Assembly: GCF_004803855.2 (NCBI RefSeq)
Contig: NZ_CP012552.1
Span: 1,736,001-1,800,000 of the forward strand
Direction of reading: 5' to 3'
DNA from: Campylobacter sp. RM16192
GTDB lineage: Bacteria > Campylobacterota > Campylobacteria > Campylobacterales > Campylobacteraceae
DNA: 64,000 bases
How positions within the stretch are numbered: the first letter of the stretch is position 1; each line of letters starts with the position of its first letter. The position numbers and the translations under genes are program-made. The notes under the pieces are model-generated. The model ran no database searches. It had not been told where the DNA came from and saw only the letters and a list, made by a program, of their open reading frames with translations. Below are positions 8,860 through 18,370 of this stretch, piece after piece.

Positions 8860-10203
8860 ATGAAACTATTCGGTACAGATGGTGTGCGAGGAAAAGCGGG
8901 TGAAAAACTATCGGCTCAAACATCAATGCGTCTTGCAATGGCTGCAGGAATATACTTTAGACAGTTTGCATCTCATACAAATACAATTTTATTAGGTAAA
9001 GATACAAGAAGAAGTGGCTACATGATAGAGACAGCGATTGTGGCTGGACTTACCGCAGTTGGCTATAACGTGCGCCAGATCGGTCCTATGCCAACACCTG
9101 CGATTGCATTTCTTACCGAAGATATGCGCTGTGATGCCGGCATAATGATAAGCGCCTCACATAACCCATATTATGATAATGGAATAAAATTTTTTGACAA
9201 TCATGGCAATAAGCTCAATGAAGAGGCTGAAGCAAAGATAGAAAATATCTTTTATAACGATGAACTTATAGCACAAAATCAAAAAAATATGCTTGAAATC
9301 GGCACTGCAAAGCGTATAGATGACGTAATAGGTAGATACATAGTAAAGATTAAAAACTCATTTCCTAAAAATTTGACCCTTCACGGACTTAGAATAGTAT
9401 TAGATGTGGCAAATGGAGCCGCATATAAAGTAGTTCCGACCATATTTAGCGAGCTTGGCGCAGAGGTAGTTGTGATAAATGATGAACCAAACGGAAGCAA
9501 TATAAACCTAAATTGTGGCGCTCTTTTTCCTCAAGAGTTGGCTAGCGAAGTAGTTAGACTTAGAGCAGATATGGGTTTTGCTTTTGATGGAGATGCCGAT
9601 AGACTAGTAGTTGTTGATGATAAAGGCGAAGTAGCAAATGGTGATAGCTTACTTGGAGTGATGGCCGTATATCTTAATGAAAACAAAGCCTTAAAAGGCG
9701 GTGGAGTGGTCACTACTGTTATGAGTAACGCGGCTTTAGAGGATTATTTAAAAACTCATAAAATCAAGCTTCTTCGCTCAAACGTAGGCGATAAATATGT
9801 GCTTGAGATGATGAAAGAAAACGGGATAAATTTTGGCGGCGAGCAGAGCGGTCATATTATATTTACCGATTATTCCAAGACAGGAGATGGACTTGTAGCC
9901 GCTTTACAATTTGCAGCAATAGTGCTTACAAAAGGCAAAAAGGCAAGTGAAATTTTAGCCCAAATAAAACCATATCCGCAAATTTTACTAAATTTAAAGA
10001 TCACAAATAAAAAACCACTAGAGGATATCAAGGGGCTAAAAGAGCTCGAAGATAGTTTGAAAAAAGAGAATATTCGCCCTTTATTTAGATACTCCGGAAC
10101 TGAAAATTTGATCAGACTTTTACTAGAAGGTAAAAATAACGATATCTTACAAAAACGCATTGAAGAGGTCGAAAAATTCTTTAAAAAAGCTCTAAATGAC
10201 TAG
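8860..10203 (+). CDS. glmM: Phosphoglucosamine mutase
   Basis: Interconverts glucosamine-6-P and glucosamine-1-P for UDP-GlcNAc, feeding peptidoglycan and lipid A. N-terminus [13 protein letters not shown] and the active-site [16 protein letters not shown] with phosphoserine at about residue 100 are typical. The metal loop DGDADR ([16 protein letters not shown], here [14 protein letters not shown]) sits near residue 242, the sugar-binding GGEQSGH near 327 and the phosphate loop [10 protein letters not shown] near 410. 447 residues. AAGGAT ribosome site. Overlaps lspA by eight bases, an arrangement that couples the two. Confidence 0.96.
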   Translation: MKLFGTDGVRGKAGEKLSAQTSMRLAMAAGIYFRQFASHTNTILLGKDTRRSGYMIETAIVAGLTAVGYNVRQIGPMPTPAIAFLTEDMRCDAGIMISASHNPYYDNGIKFFDNHGNKLNEEAEAKIENIFYNDELIAQNQKNMLEIGTAKRIDDVIGRYIVKIKNSFPKNLTLHGLRIVLDVANGAAYKVVPTIFSELGAEVVVINDEPNGSNINLNCGALFPQELASEVVRLRADMGFAFDGDADRLVVVDDKGEVANGDSLLGVMAVYLNENKALKGGGVVTTVMSNAALEDYLKTHKIKLLRSNVGDKYVLEMMKENGINFGGEQSGHIIFTDYSKTGDGLVAALQFAAIVLTKGKKASEILAQIKPYPQILLNLKITNKKPLEDIKGLKELEDSLKKENIRPLFRYSGTENLIRLLLEGKNNDILQKRIEEVEKFFKKALND

Positions 10204-10663
10204 GGTTTTAACAAAATTTTTCATCGCCTTTTCTGCTGTTTTTATCTTAGATCAACTGGTTAAACAGATACTTTTAAGCGGTTTTACCTGGCAGGGAGAG
10301 TATTTTTCGCTAGTGCTTGCATTCAATAAAGGCGTAGCATTTTCGATGCTTGAATTTTTAGGCGAATGGCTTAAATTTATCCAGCTACTACTAATATCAG
10401 CAGTCTTAATCTACCTGATATGGCAAAACGAAATTTTAAAAGATCATACCTTGCCGATAGGAATTTTATTAGGGGCTGGCAGCTCAAATTTGCTTGATAG
10501 ATTCGTTCACGGCGGCGTTGTGGATTATGTATATTGGCATAAGTGGTTCAGTTTTGCTATTTTTAATCTTGCAGATGTTATGATTGATATTGCGGTTTGT
10601 ATTATTTTATGGCAGAGTTTTTTAGCAAAGTCCAAAAAAGAAAAAAGTGCACAAATTTCGTGA
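10196..10663 (+). CDS. lspA: Lipoprotein signal peptidase
   Basis: Type II signal peptidase that cleaves prolipoproteins at the lipidated Cys in the inner membrane. Four spans; the catalytic Asp pair is visible at D101 in [17 protein letters not shown] and D127 in FNLADVMID. 155 residues. The ATG lies inside the end of glmM (ATGACTAG). Lipoproteins elsewhere in the window (around 42 kb) would be its substrates. Confidence 0.96.
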   Translation: MTRVLTKFFIAFSAVFILDQLVKQILLSGFTWQGEYFSLVLAFNKGVAFSMLEFLGEWLKFIQLLLISAVLIYLIWQNEILKDHTLPIGILLGAGSSNLLDRFVHGGVVDYVYWHKWFSFAIFNLADVMIDIAVCIILWQSFLAKSKKEKSAQIS

Positions 10664-10711
10664 AATTTGAAGCCAGATCTCTAAAAACAGATATTCAAAA
10701 AGGAGATAAAT

Positions 10712-11074
10712 TTGGGAAATAATATATACATCGCCTACGCGCTCTGGTTTTTTACAGGATGGTTTGGCGGGCACAGATTTTATCTTGGGAAATTTGTAAG
10801 CGGATTTTTTATGATGGCTCTATTTTTCATAGGATCGTATTTGCAAATAATATTAATAGGTTATTTAATCCTTACAATTTGGGGCATCTGGTGGCTATTT
10901 GACGTATATTTGACTGGAGCTTATGTGGATAAGAATTTACAAAAAGAAAAGCTCAAAGATGAGCTTAAAAAGCAAGGCTTAGAGGGCGAGCTTAAAAGAC
11001 TTTATGAACTTTACGAAGCAGGCAAGATAAGCAAAGCAGAATTTGAAGCTAGAAAAGAAATTTTATTTAGATAA
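10712..11074 (+). CDS. TM2-domain membrane protein
   Basis: 120-residue protein with an N-terminal TM2 domain: AYALWFFTGWFGGHRFYLGK (glycine-rich turn) then two spans and IWWLFDVYLTG. The C-terminal third is a charged helix ending LYELYEAGKISKAEFEARK, a SHOCT-like short oligomerisation motif. Start TTG at 10712 behind an AAGGAG site. Function unknown in bacteria. Seven to ten bases before the next gene, so likely cotranscribed with hemJ. Confidence 0.8.
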   Translation: MGNNIYIAYALWFFTGWFGGHRFYLGKFVSGFFMMALFFIGSYLQIILIGYLILTIWGIWWLFDVYLTGAYVDKNLQKEKLKDELKKQGLEGELKRLYELYEAGKISKAEFEARKEILFR

Positions 11075-11083
11075 GGAGAATTG

Positions 11084-11518
11084 ATGGAGGAATATTATAA
11101 TCTGATCAAGTATTTTCACTACTTGGCGTTTATATCGTGGATGGCGGTGCTGTTTTATCAGCCAAGACTTTATGTATATCATGCGGAGCATATGGATAAA
11201 CCAGACTTCATAAAGGTAGTAGAGGTACAAGAATACAAGATGTATCACTACGTAGGCTGGGTATCTATAATAGGAACGTACTTGACAGGTATTTTAATAC
11301 TAGTTGCAATGCCTGACCTTTTAAAAAGCGGATATATGCACGTAAAACTTTTGGTTATAGTCTTACTTGGAATTTATCACCTTGACCTTGGCAGATACAT
11401 GAAGCTACTTCGGGAAAAACGCTGTAACAAATCAGGAATGTTTTTTAGGGCATACAACGAAGTTCCAACTATCGCGATGGTAATCATAATTTGGATGATG
11501 GTATATAAACCGTTTTAA
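11084..11518 (+). CDS. hemJ: Protoporphyrinogen IX oxidase HemJ
   Basis: Membrane enzyme of the UPF0093/CopD-like family that oxidises protoporphyrinogen IX in heme synthesis. Four spans; conserved features are the early HYLAFISWMAVLFYQPRLYVYH, MHVKLLVIVLLGIYH and the C-terminal FRAYNEVPT motif. I choose ATG 11084 over the TTG one codon earlier because the AAGGAG at 11073-11078 then has normal spacing. About 144 residues. Followed by a strong bidirectional terminator hairpin. Confidence 0.88.
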   Translation: MEEYYNLIKYFHYLAFISWMAVLFYQPRLYVYHAEHMDKPDFIKVVEVQEYKMYHYVGWVSIIGTYLTGILILVAMPDLLKSGYMHVKLLVIVLLGIYHLDLGRYMKLLREKRCNKSGMFFRAYNEVPTIAMVIIIWMMVYKPF

Positions 11519-11546
11519 AATTTGACTCGATTTTCGAGTCAAATTT
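11518..11546. terminator. Bidirectional terminator between hemJ and proC
   Basis: Perfect 13-bp inverted repeat AAATTTGACTCGA / TCGAGTCAAATTT around a TTT loop, beginning at the hemJ stop codon and ending six bases before the proC stop. AT-rich outer arms supply T tracts on both strands. Confidence 0.8.
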
Positions 11547-11552
11547 AACCTA

Positions 11553-12335
11553 TTACGACCTAGACTTCCTGACCGCAGTTCTAACAGCATCTATCAAAGC
11601 AGAGCGAAATCCACGCTCTTCAAGCAACCTCAATGCCTCTATAGTAGTTCCTGACGGCGAGCAAACCTCATCTTTTAGTTGTGCAGGATGTTTACCGCTT
11701 TTTAGCACCATATCCGCACTTCCCGCGACACTAGAAGCTATTATTTCATAAGCCTTAGCCCTAGGCATCCCTTCTAATACTCCACCATCGGCAAGCGCCT
11801 CTATAAACATAAAAACATAAGCCGGCAGACTTCCTGCAATGGCAGTAAATGTAGGTATAAGCCTCTCCTCTATCTCGTGAGTAACTCCAAAGCTTTGTAA
11901 AACTTTAAGCACACTCATGCGCTCATTTTCATTTAAATTTTCATTAAAACAAACCGCAGTTACACCTTTACCTATAGCTGCGGGCGTATTTGGCATGGTT
12001 CGCACTATCTTTTTATCGGCTCCTAAAATCTCAGCAACCATCTCTATAGTAAAATTTGGAGCAACAGTAACTATAATCTGATTTTTAACATCTTTTTTTA
12101 TTAAATTTAGCACACTCTCATAGCCGTTTGGTTTAATGGCAAGCACGATAATGTCTGAATTCTGAACTATTTTACGCTCATTTTCAAGTGGAGTGATGCC
12201 AAATTTAAACTTTAAATTCTCATTTTTACTTCTATCATAGGCAAAAATTTCACTTAAACTGCAAATTTTAGAGTTTGTAATGGCGGCTATCATCGCTGAT
12301 GCCATATTTCCTCCGCCGATAAATCCTAATTTCAT
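11553..12335 (-). CDS. proC: Pyrroline-5-carboxylate reductase
   Basis: Last step of proline synthesis: NAD(P)H-dependent reduction of pyrroline-5-carboxylate. N-terminal Rossmann motif LGFIGGGNMASAMI and the signature near the C-terminus, DEVCSPSGTTIEALRLLEE, are clear. Start set at ATG 12335 with AAAGGA upstream; the frame is open for 23 more codons but these do not look like ProC. 260 residues. Third gene of proB-proA-proC, about 40 bases after proA. Confidence 0.94.
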   Translation of the reverse strand: MKLGFIGGGNMASAMIAAITNSKICSLSEIFAYDRSKNENLKFKFGITPLENERKIVQNSDIIVLAIKPNGYESVLNLIKKDVKNQIIVTVAPNFTIEMVAEILGADKKIVRTMPNTPAAIGKGVTAVCFNENLNENERMSVLKVLQSFGVTHEIEERLIPTFTAIAGSLPAYVFMFIEALADGGVLEGMPRAKAYEIIASSVAGSADMVLKSGKHPAQLKDEVCSPSGTTIEALRLLEERGFRSALIDAVRTAVRKSRS

Positions 12336-12375
12336 ATCAATCCTTTCAATTATGCTAAAAATTGCGCATACTAAA

Positions 12376-13623
12376 CTAACGAATTTGTCCGCTTCCTCGC
12401 ACAATATATTTCGTAGTTGTTAGCTCTCTAACCCCCATCGGTCCTCTTGCATGTAGCTTTTGAGTAGAGATTCCTATCTCTCCACCAAAGCCAAATTCCC
12501 CGCCGTCGCTAAATCTAGTGGATGCATTTGCATAGACGACCGCGCTATCTATCTCGTTTAAAAACTTCTCTATATTTTCGTAATTCTCGCTTAAAATACT
12601 ATCTGAATGTCCGCTTGAATGAGAATTTATATACTCTATCGCCTCATCTACTCCGCTTACCATCTTTACGGTCAAGATAAGATCTAAAAACTCCGCTCCA
12701 AAATCATCATCGCTAGCAAGCTTTACATTATCAAATCCATCATAATTTTCAAAAAGCAAATCTTGCAAACGGATTTGAACATTATCAAGCTCACTAATTA
12801 AATTTGGCAAAATTTTATCCACCACACTATTATGAAGCAATACGCACTCTACGGCATTACAAACACTTGGACGCTGAGTTTTGGCATTTTTGATTATCTT
12901 TACGGCAATATCTAAATTTGCACTCTCATCCACATATATATGGCATACTCCCGCACCCGTTTCAACAACAGGGATAGTTGAGTTTTGTATGATAAATTCT
13001 TTGAGATTTTTGCCGCCTCTTGGTATCAAAACATCTATAAATTCGTGCATCTTTATCATCTGATTTACCACTTCACGATCAGTTGATTCAATTAATTGTA
13101 CAGAGAATTTTGGAAGCTTAAACTTTGATCCAACCTCATTAAATAAATTTACCAAAAATTTATTTGAGTTTATCGCATTTGCAGAGCCTCTTAAGATGAC
13201 AGAATTTGAGCTTTTAAGAGCTAAGGCAGCTGCGTCTATGGTTACATTTGGCCTAGACTCATAAATGATACCTACGACACCCAAAGGCACGCGGATTTTA
13301 GAAATTTGCATGCCGTTTTTATGCCTCCATCCATCTAAAATCTCGCCGATAGGATCTGTAAAATTAGCCAGCTCTATCACACCTTGAGCCATAGCCTCTA
13401 TCCTAGCATCACTTAATGTTAAGCGATCAAGCAAAACAGGAGTTAAGCTGGCCTTTTTTCCGCTTTCGATATCAAGCAAATTAGCCTTTTTTATCTCATC
13501 TTTTTTCAATAAAATTTCATTTGCAACAGCTCTTAACATCCGATTTTTATCTTCGCTTTTAAGGCTCAAAAGCTCTCTGCTGGCAGCTTTTGAGTTTTTA
13601 GCAATTTTTAAAATTTCATCCAT
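12376..13623 (-). CDS. proA: Gamma-glutamyl phosphate reductase
   Basis: Second step of proline synthesis: NADPH reduction of gamma-glutamyl phosphate to the semialdehyde. Aldehyde-dehydrogenase fold with the catalytic Cys at residue 255 in RPSVCNAVECVLLH and the ProA signature near ESTDREVVNQMIKMHEFIDVLIPRGG. 415 residues. Lies nine bases downstream of proB on the same strand; the two enzymes usually form a complex that protects the labile intermediate. Confidence 0.96.
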   Translation of the reverse strand: MDEILKIAKNSKAASRELLSLKSEDKNRMLRAVANEILLKKDEIKKANLLDIESGKKASLTPVLLDRLTLSDARIEAMAQGVIELANFTDPIGEILDGWRHKNGMQISKIRVPLGVVGIIYESRPNVTIDAAALALKSSNSVILRGSANAINSNKFLVNLFNEVGSKFKLPKFSVQLIESTDREVVNQMIKMHEFIDVLIPRGGKNLKEFIIQNSTIPVVETGAGVCHIYVDESANLDIAVKIIKNAKTQRPSVCNAVECVLLHNSVVDKILPNLISELDNVQIRLQDLLFENYDGFDNVKLASDDDFGAEFLDLILTVKMVSGVDEAIEYINSHSSGHSDSILSENYENIEKFLNEIDSAVVYANASTRFSDGGEFGFGGEIGISTQKLHARGPMGVRELTTTKYIVRGSGQIR

Positions 13624-13632
13624 ACCACCCTC

Positions 13633-14751
13633 CTAAACTAGCAGCAAATTATCAATATGCACGATATCATCGTCATATTTATGCCCTAAAATTTCCTCTA
13701 TCTCCTCGCTCTTTCTGCCCTTTATTAACATAATTTCACTTGAAGAGTAGTTGCTAATACCCTTTGCTATAAGCTCGTCTTTACTGTTTAAAATTTCGAC
13801 TATCTGACCGCGCTCAAATTCTCCGCTAATTCCTTTTATGCCTACACTTAATAGACTCTTACCGTTTTTTAGCGCTTTAGCTGCACCCTCATCGATAATT
13901 ATTGTGCCTTTTTTGCTTGTGCCATATCCCAGCCAATACTTACGCGAACTAATCTTCTTGTCCTGCCTTAAAAACAGAGTTCCTATCTCCTCGCCTTTAA
14001 CGGCTCTTATTATATTCTCAGGATTTTCGCCATTTACGATAATTAAATTTGTGCCTATTTTGGTTGCCATCTGGGCGGCTATTATCTTCGTTTTCATGCC
14101 GCCTGTACCAAATTTACTCCCCTCACCCTGAGCCATACTCTTAATATCTTCATTAATATCTTCAACTAATTTTATAAATTTAGCATCCTTATGAACATTT
14201 GGATTTTTATCGTATAGTCCGTCTATATCGCTTAAAATTATTAACAAATCAGCATCTATAAGTCCAGATACAAGAGCGCTTAAGGTATCATTATCACCAA
14301 CTTTTAATTCATCGCTTACGACAGGGTCGTTTTCATTTATAATAGGAATTATGTTTTTAGATAAAAGTGTGCCGCATACGTTTCTAGCATTTAGATATCT
14401 ATTTCTATCGCTAAAATCTCCGCGAGTTAGAAGCAGCTGAGCTATAGTCTTGCCATGCGCCCAAAATAAAATTTGATACAAATGTATTAAGGCAACCTGT
14501 CCTACCGATGCCAAAGCCTGCTTCTCATTTAGTGTCTTTGGGCGCTCATTTATATTAAGCTCTCCCATTCCTGCACCAACGGCCCCGGAGGTCACAAGAG
14601 CCACCTCAAAGCCCTCATCCGCAAGGCTGGCTATGCTTGCTACTATGCGCTTAATCTTCTCTTCGTTTAGTTTGCCGCTAGATTTAGTAAGAGTAGATGT
14701 GCCTACTTTTATTACAACTCTTTTTATATCTTTTAACGCTTCTCTACTCAT
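13633..14751 (-). CDS. proB: Glutamate 5-kinase with PUA domain
   Basis: First step of proline synthesis, feedback-inhibited by proline in the family. Amino-acid-kinase domain: VVIKVGTSTLTK at the N-terminus, ALVTSGAVGAGM, and INENDPVVSDELKVGDNDTLSALV near residue 140; GTGGMKTKIIAAQMA follows. A C-terminal PUA domain begins near residue 275. 372 residues. First gene of the proBAC operon; AAGG ribosome site. The upstream AT-rich gap to nhaA is the divergent promoter region. Confidence 0.96.
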   Translation of the reverse strand: MSREALKDIKRVVIKVGTSTLTKSSGKLNEEKIKRIVASIASLADEGFEVALVTSGAVGAGMGELNINERPKTLNEKQALASVGQVALIHLYQILFWAHGKTIAQLLLTRGDFSDRNRYLNARNVCGTLLSKNIIPIINENDPVVSDELKVGDNDTLSALVSGLIDADLLIILSDIDGLYDKNPNVHKDAKFIKLVEDINEDIKSMAQGEGSKFGTGGMKTKIIAAQMATKIGTNLIIVNGENPENIIRAVKGEEIGTLFLRQDKKISSRKYWLGYGTSKKGTIIIDEGAAKALKNGKSLLSVGIKGISGEFERGQIVEILNSKDELIAKGISNYSSSEIMLIKGRKSEEIEEILGHKYDDDIVHIDNLLLV

Positions 14752-14846
14752 TTTTTACCTTAAATTTTAAAAAAATTATATCTAAAAAAGCCTTATTTTA
14801 ATTTTTTAATGTTAATATAAAAGATTAAAAAAACCAGGAGGTAATA

Positions 14847-16037
14847 ATGAGTGGAATAAAGGGTGGAATAAAGAAATTTCTACAACATCAAGCCAGTTCC
14901 GGCATTATATTGATGATCGCTACAGTACTTGCACTAATCTGTCAAAATACTTTTTTAAGTCATTTTTATAATGAGTTTTTACGTACTCCTTTTAGTGTAA
15001 GCTTTGGCGAATACGGTCTAAATAAACCATTAATTCTTTGGGTTAATGATGGTCTTATGGCAGTATTTTTCTTCCTTATAGGACTTGAGCTTAAGCGTGA
15101 GGTTATAGAGGGAGAGTTAAGAGATCCAGCTCAAATAGGACTTCCTATAATAGGCGCTGTTGGTGGAGTTATATTGCCGGCTATAATATTTTGGATGTTT
15201 ACAAAAGATGACAGTTTTGCTCTTAGAGGATGGGCTATACCTACAGCTACAGATATAGCATTCGCTCTTGGGATTTTAAGTCTGCTTGGCTCAAGAGTGC
15301 CAACTAGTCTTAAGGTCTTTTTGATGACCCTAGCCATTATAGACGACCTCTGTGCAATCGTTATCATAGCCTTATTTTACACAAGCAAACTAAGCTTGGC
15401 TTCACTACTTATCTCGGGAAGCTGTCTAGTAGTGCTTTTTGCATTAAATAGACTGGGGGTTAAGAGTAAAATAGCCTTTTTGGTTGTCGGTCTAATACTT
15501 TGGGTAAGTGTTCTAAAATCAGGCGTTCACGCAACTATCGCAGGCGTTGTGGCTGCATTTTTTATACCTCTTAGTTTTAAAGACGAGCCAAACAAATCTA
15601 TGCTAAAAAATATAGAACATGATCTTCACGGCTGGGTAGCATTTGCTATCTTGCCTATATTTGCTTTCGTAAACGCAGGTGTTTCACTTAAAGGCATAGA
15701 TATAGCGCATATCCTATCGCCTGTGCCTCTTGGTACTATCCTTGGACTATTTATAGGTAAGCAAATCGGAGTATTCAGCTTTAGCTTCTTGGCTATAAAA
15801 TTTGGGTTTGCAGGACTACCAGATAAAGCAACCTACAAACAACTATATGGAGTAGCGATACTTTGTGGGGTCGGCTTTACAATGAGTCTATTTGTAAACG
15901 GACTCGCATATCACGACTCAGACGCTTTCGCACATACCGATAAGCTAGCTATCTTATTAGGATCATTTATATCAGGTGTTATAGGCTATATAATGCTTAG
16001 GTTCACAACTAGCCCAAATGCAAGCAATAACGACTAA
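14847..16037 (+). CDS. nhaA: Na+/H+ antiporter NhaA
   Basis: Inner-membrane electrogenic sodium/proton antiporter. Twelve spans; the ion-binding Asp pair lies in LAIIDDLCAIVIIAL near residues 172-173, with FFFLIGLELKREV and TATDIAFALGIL upstream. 396 residues, full length. The start has an unusually strong AGGAGGTAAT ribosome site. Followed by a good terminator. Transcribed alone, divergent from proB. Confidence 0.95.
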   Translation: MSGIKGGIKKFLQHQASSGIILMIATVLALICQNTFLSHFYNEFLRTPFSVSFGEYGLNKPLILWVNDGLMAVFFFLIGLELKREVIEGELRDPAQIGLPIIGAVGGVILPAIIFWMFTKDDSFALRGWAIPTATDIAFALGILSLLGSRVPTSLKVFLMTLAIIDDLCAIVIIALFYTSKLSLASLLISGSCLVVLFALNRLGVKSKIAFLVVGLILWVSVLKSGVHATIAGVVAAFFIPLSFKDEPNKSMLKNIEHDLHGWVAFAILPIFAFVNAGVSLKGIDIAHILSPVPLGTILGLFIGKQIGVFSFSFLAIKFGFAGLPDKATYKQLYGVAILCGVGFTMSLFVNGLAYHDSDAFAHTDKLAILLGSFISGVIGYIMLRFTTSPNASNND

Positions 16038-16047
16038 TCTAAAAATC

Positions 16048-16073
16048 CAAACCTGCCATTTTTGGCAGGTTTG
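16048..16073 (+). terminator. Terminator after nhaA
   Basis: Inverted repeat CAAACCTGCCA / TGGCAGGTTTG, 11 bp, with a TTTT loop, ten bases after the nhaA stop. GC-rich core; the T tract after it is weak. Confidence 0.65.
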
Positions 16074-16185
16074 ACCACTTTATAAATAACACAAATAATA
16101 AATCAATATTCTTAAATAATATTAAATATTTTTTTATCATACTTTGGCTACTATTTTGATATTTCAAAATAAAGGAGCGCTTTTG

Positions 16186-17340
16186 ATGAAGTTTTTCATT
16201 TATATTTTAATGATTTTCAATCTGGCATTTGCTAAAGATTTTTTAGTAAAAGACATGCGTGGAGTAGATGTCAAAATTTCTGACTCTCTTACAAAAATAG
16301 CTACTATAGACGATGGCTTTGTAGAGGGAGTAATGACACACCTTGGAGTTATAGATAAGGTCAAGGTAATAGGCTCATGGTCTATGAAGAGAGATTATAA
16401 GTATAGCTTTACTAAAATTTCAGGTGAAACATATACTCTTCGTGGCTGGAATACGATGAAATATCTTCATCCTTGGCTTAATGACCTACCTTGTATAAAC
16501 TCTCCTCAAGGGAATGTTATAAATTTCGAAGAGCTTGCAAATACAAATCCGCAGCTTGTAATACTAAGAGTTGGAGACTGCACCCTAAGAGGCTCAAATA
16601 AAGATGCCGTTGATAAAACTATCTCTACTATAGAGGCTCTTGGATTACCGCTTGTAGTAATTTACGCTCCAAAAGGTACCGAAATTGCAACAATGAAAGA
16701 TGAGATGAGAGTGTTGGGCGAAATTTTCGGACAAAAAGAAAAGGCTTTAAAGCTCTTTGACTACCTAAATAAAACTCAAATTTTAATAGAAGAGAGAACT
16801 AAAAATTTAAAAGATAGCGAAAAAGTAACAATGCTATACATGGGACTTAACCCAAATGTACGCAAAAATGGCGGCGTAGCCACTGCGTTTGGAGTCAATA
16901 CCCCGGAATCATTTATTATAGAAGGTATAGCAAATGCCAAAAACGCATTTAGGGGCGATGGAACTAACATTATCTTAAGCACTGAGCAACTTTATGCAAT
17001 AAATCCTGATGCGATAGTGCTTCCTACCTCAAACGGCTATCATCCTGCAAGCGAGCTTCTGGACTCTCCTGACTTTGAAAAGCTTGGCGAGCTAAAAGCG
17101 GTGCAAAACAAGCGCGTATATGCGATGCCTTGGTCGCCGATGAACTGCGCTAGACGCGTCGAATACCCTATCGACATGCTAATCATCGCAAAAGCTGCGT
17201 ATCCAAAGCTATTTAGCGACATCAAGGTTCATGAGTTCGTGCTTAAATTTTATAAGGACGTTTATGGCGTAGATGAGGCTACGGCTAAGGCGCTAAGAAG
17301 CGAGCAAATTTTAGACTGGACCGTGGAAGATGACTTCTAG
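16186..17340 (+). CDS. Periplasmic substrate-binding protein of FecB/BtuF-type ABC importer
   Basis: Binding protein of a class II ABC importer for iron, heme, siderophore or corrinoid-like cargo. Start set at ATG 16186, with AGGAG eight bases before and a Sec signal (MKFFIYILMIFNLAFAKDF) right after; no lipobox. The body has the FecB/TroA arrangement: LTKIATIDDGFVEGVMTHLG, then ELANTNPQLVILRVGDC, a long linking helix TMKDEMRVLGEIFGQKEKAL and a second lobe ending DAIVLPTSNGYH. Coupled to the permease by an overlap of 11 bases. 384 residues, longer than typical BtuF. Cargo unknown. Confidence 0.82.
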   Translation: MKFFIYILMIFNLAFAKDFLVKDMRGVDVKISDSLTKIATIDDGFVEGVMTHLGVIDKVKVIGSWSMKRDYKYSFTKISGETYTLRGWNTMKYLHPWLNDLPCINSPQGNVINFEELANTNPQLVILRVGDCTLRGSNKDAVDKTISTIEALGLPLVVIYAPKGTEIATMKDEMRVLGEIFGQKEKALKLFDYLNKTQILIEERTKNLKDSEKVTMLYMGLNPNVRKNGGVATAFGVNTPESFIIEGIANAKNAFRGDGTNIILSTEQLYAINPDAIVLPTSNGYHPASELLDSPDFEKLGELKAVQNKRVYAMPWSPMNCARRVEYPIDMLIIAKAAYPKLFSDIKVHEFVLKFYKDVYGVDEATAKALRSEQILDWTVEDDF

Positions 17341-18370
17341 CGAGCGTGCTAAGTCAAAATTTAAATCAAAATATGTATTTTTAATATTTCTTGTCGCGAT
17401 GCTTGCCGTTTGCATGGTAGCAGCACTCATGCTTGGGGATTATAAAATTTCCGTCAGCAAGATAATCGGCGTGCTTGGACTTAAGCTTTTTGATTTAGAG
17501 GCTTCAGGTATCAGCAGGATGGATCAGATCGTAGTTTTTGACATCAGGATGCCTCGAATTTTAACCGCAGCGATTATCGGCTTTGCCTTATCAAATGCAG
17601 GCGCCGTGTATCAAGCCTGTTTTAGAAATCCGCTTGTCGAGCCGTTTATCCTAGGAGCCAGCTCGGGAGCTGCGCTTGGAGCGGCATTTGGGATTATATT
17701 TGCTGGATTTTTCCTAAGCATAACGGCAAGCGCTTTTGTGTTTTCACTTTTGGCGGTATTTTTATCATACACATTAGCGCGAAACGGCGGCATAGTGCCT
17801 GTGGTGGGGCTTATACTTTCAGGCGTGATCGTAGGCTCGATATTTTCGGCAGGTGTTTCTATCATCAAGTATGTAAGCGAGGATGCGCAACTTCGAGAGA
17901 TAACGTTTTGGATGATGGGTGGGCTATACTACTCCAAATGGGACGCGCTTGGCGAAATTTTAGCAGTCGTTGCGATGTGTTTTGCGGTTTTAAGCGCGCT
18001 TTCTTGGAAGCTAAATTTGCTCTCTTTAGGGGATAATCAAGCAAAAAGCCTCGGTATAAATCCCGAAAAATACAAATTTATCTTTATCGTCATAGCTACG
18101 CTCATGACTGCAACCTGCGTGGCAAACGTCGGCATAATCGCATGGATAGGGCTTATCATGCCGCATGTGGCAAGGCTTTTAATTGGGCCTGATAATCGCT
18201 GGGTGCTACCGATAGCGGGGCTTTTGGGCGCGATTTATCTGCTTATATGCGACACCTTAGCGCGCACGATAACGATGGCTGAAATTCCCGTTGGTATCAT
18301 CACTTCGCTTGTGGGCGCGCCGTTTTTGATAGTGCTTTTAAGAAGCAAGGCAAAGGAGCTTTTAAAATGA
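17330..18370 (+). CDS. FecCD-family ABC permease
   Basis: Membrane subunit of the same importer. About nine to ten spans over 346 residues. Typical FecCD segments: FDIRMPRILTAAIIGFALSNAGAVYQ (with the QA/RNPL loop FRNPLVEPFILGASSGAALG), then MMGGLYYSKWD, ANVGIIAWIGLIMPHVARLL and EIPVGIITSLVGAPFLIVLL at the C-terminus. Start ATG 17330 lies inside the end of the binding-protein gene, and its own stop overlaps the ATPase start by four bases. Confidence 0.93.
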   Translation: MTSSERAKSKFKSKYVFLIFLVAMLAVCMVAALMLGDYKISVSKIIGVLGLKLFDLEASGISRMDQIVVFDIRMPRILTAAIIGFALSNAGAVYQACFRNPLVEPFILGASSGAALGAAFGIIFAGFFLSITASAFVFSLLAVFLSYTLARNGGIVPVVGLILSGVIVGSIFSAGVSIIKYVSEDAQLREITFWMMGGLYYSKWDALGEILAVVAMCFAVLSALSWKLNLLSLGDNQAKSLGINPEKYKFIFIVIATLMTATCVANVGIIAWIGLIMPHVARLLIGPDNRWVLPIAGLLGAIYLLICDTLARTITMAEIPVGIITSLVGAPFLIVLLRSKAKELLK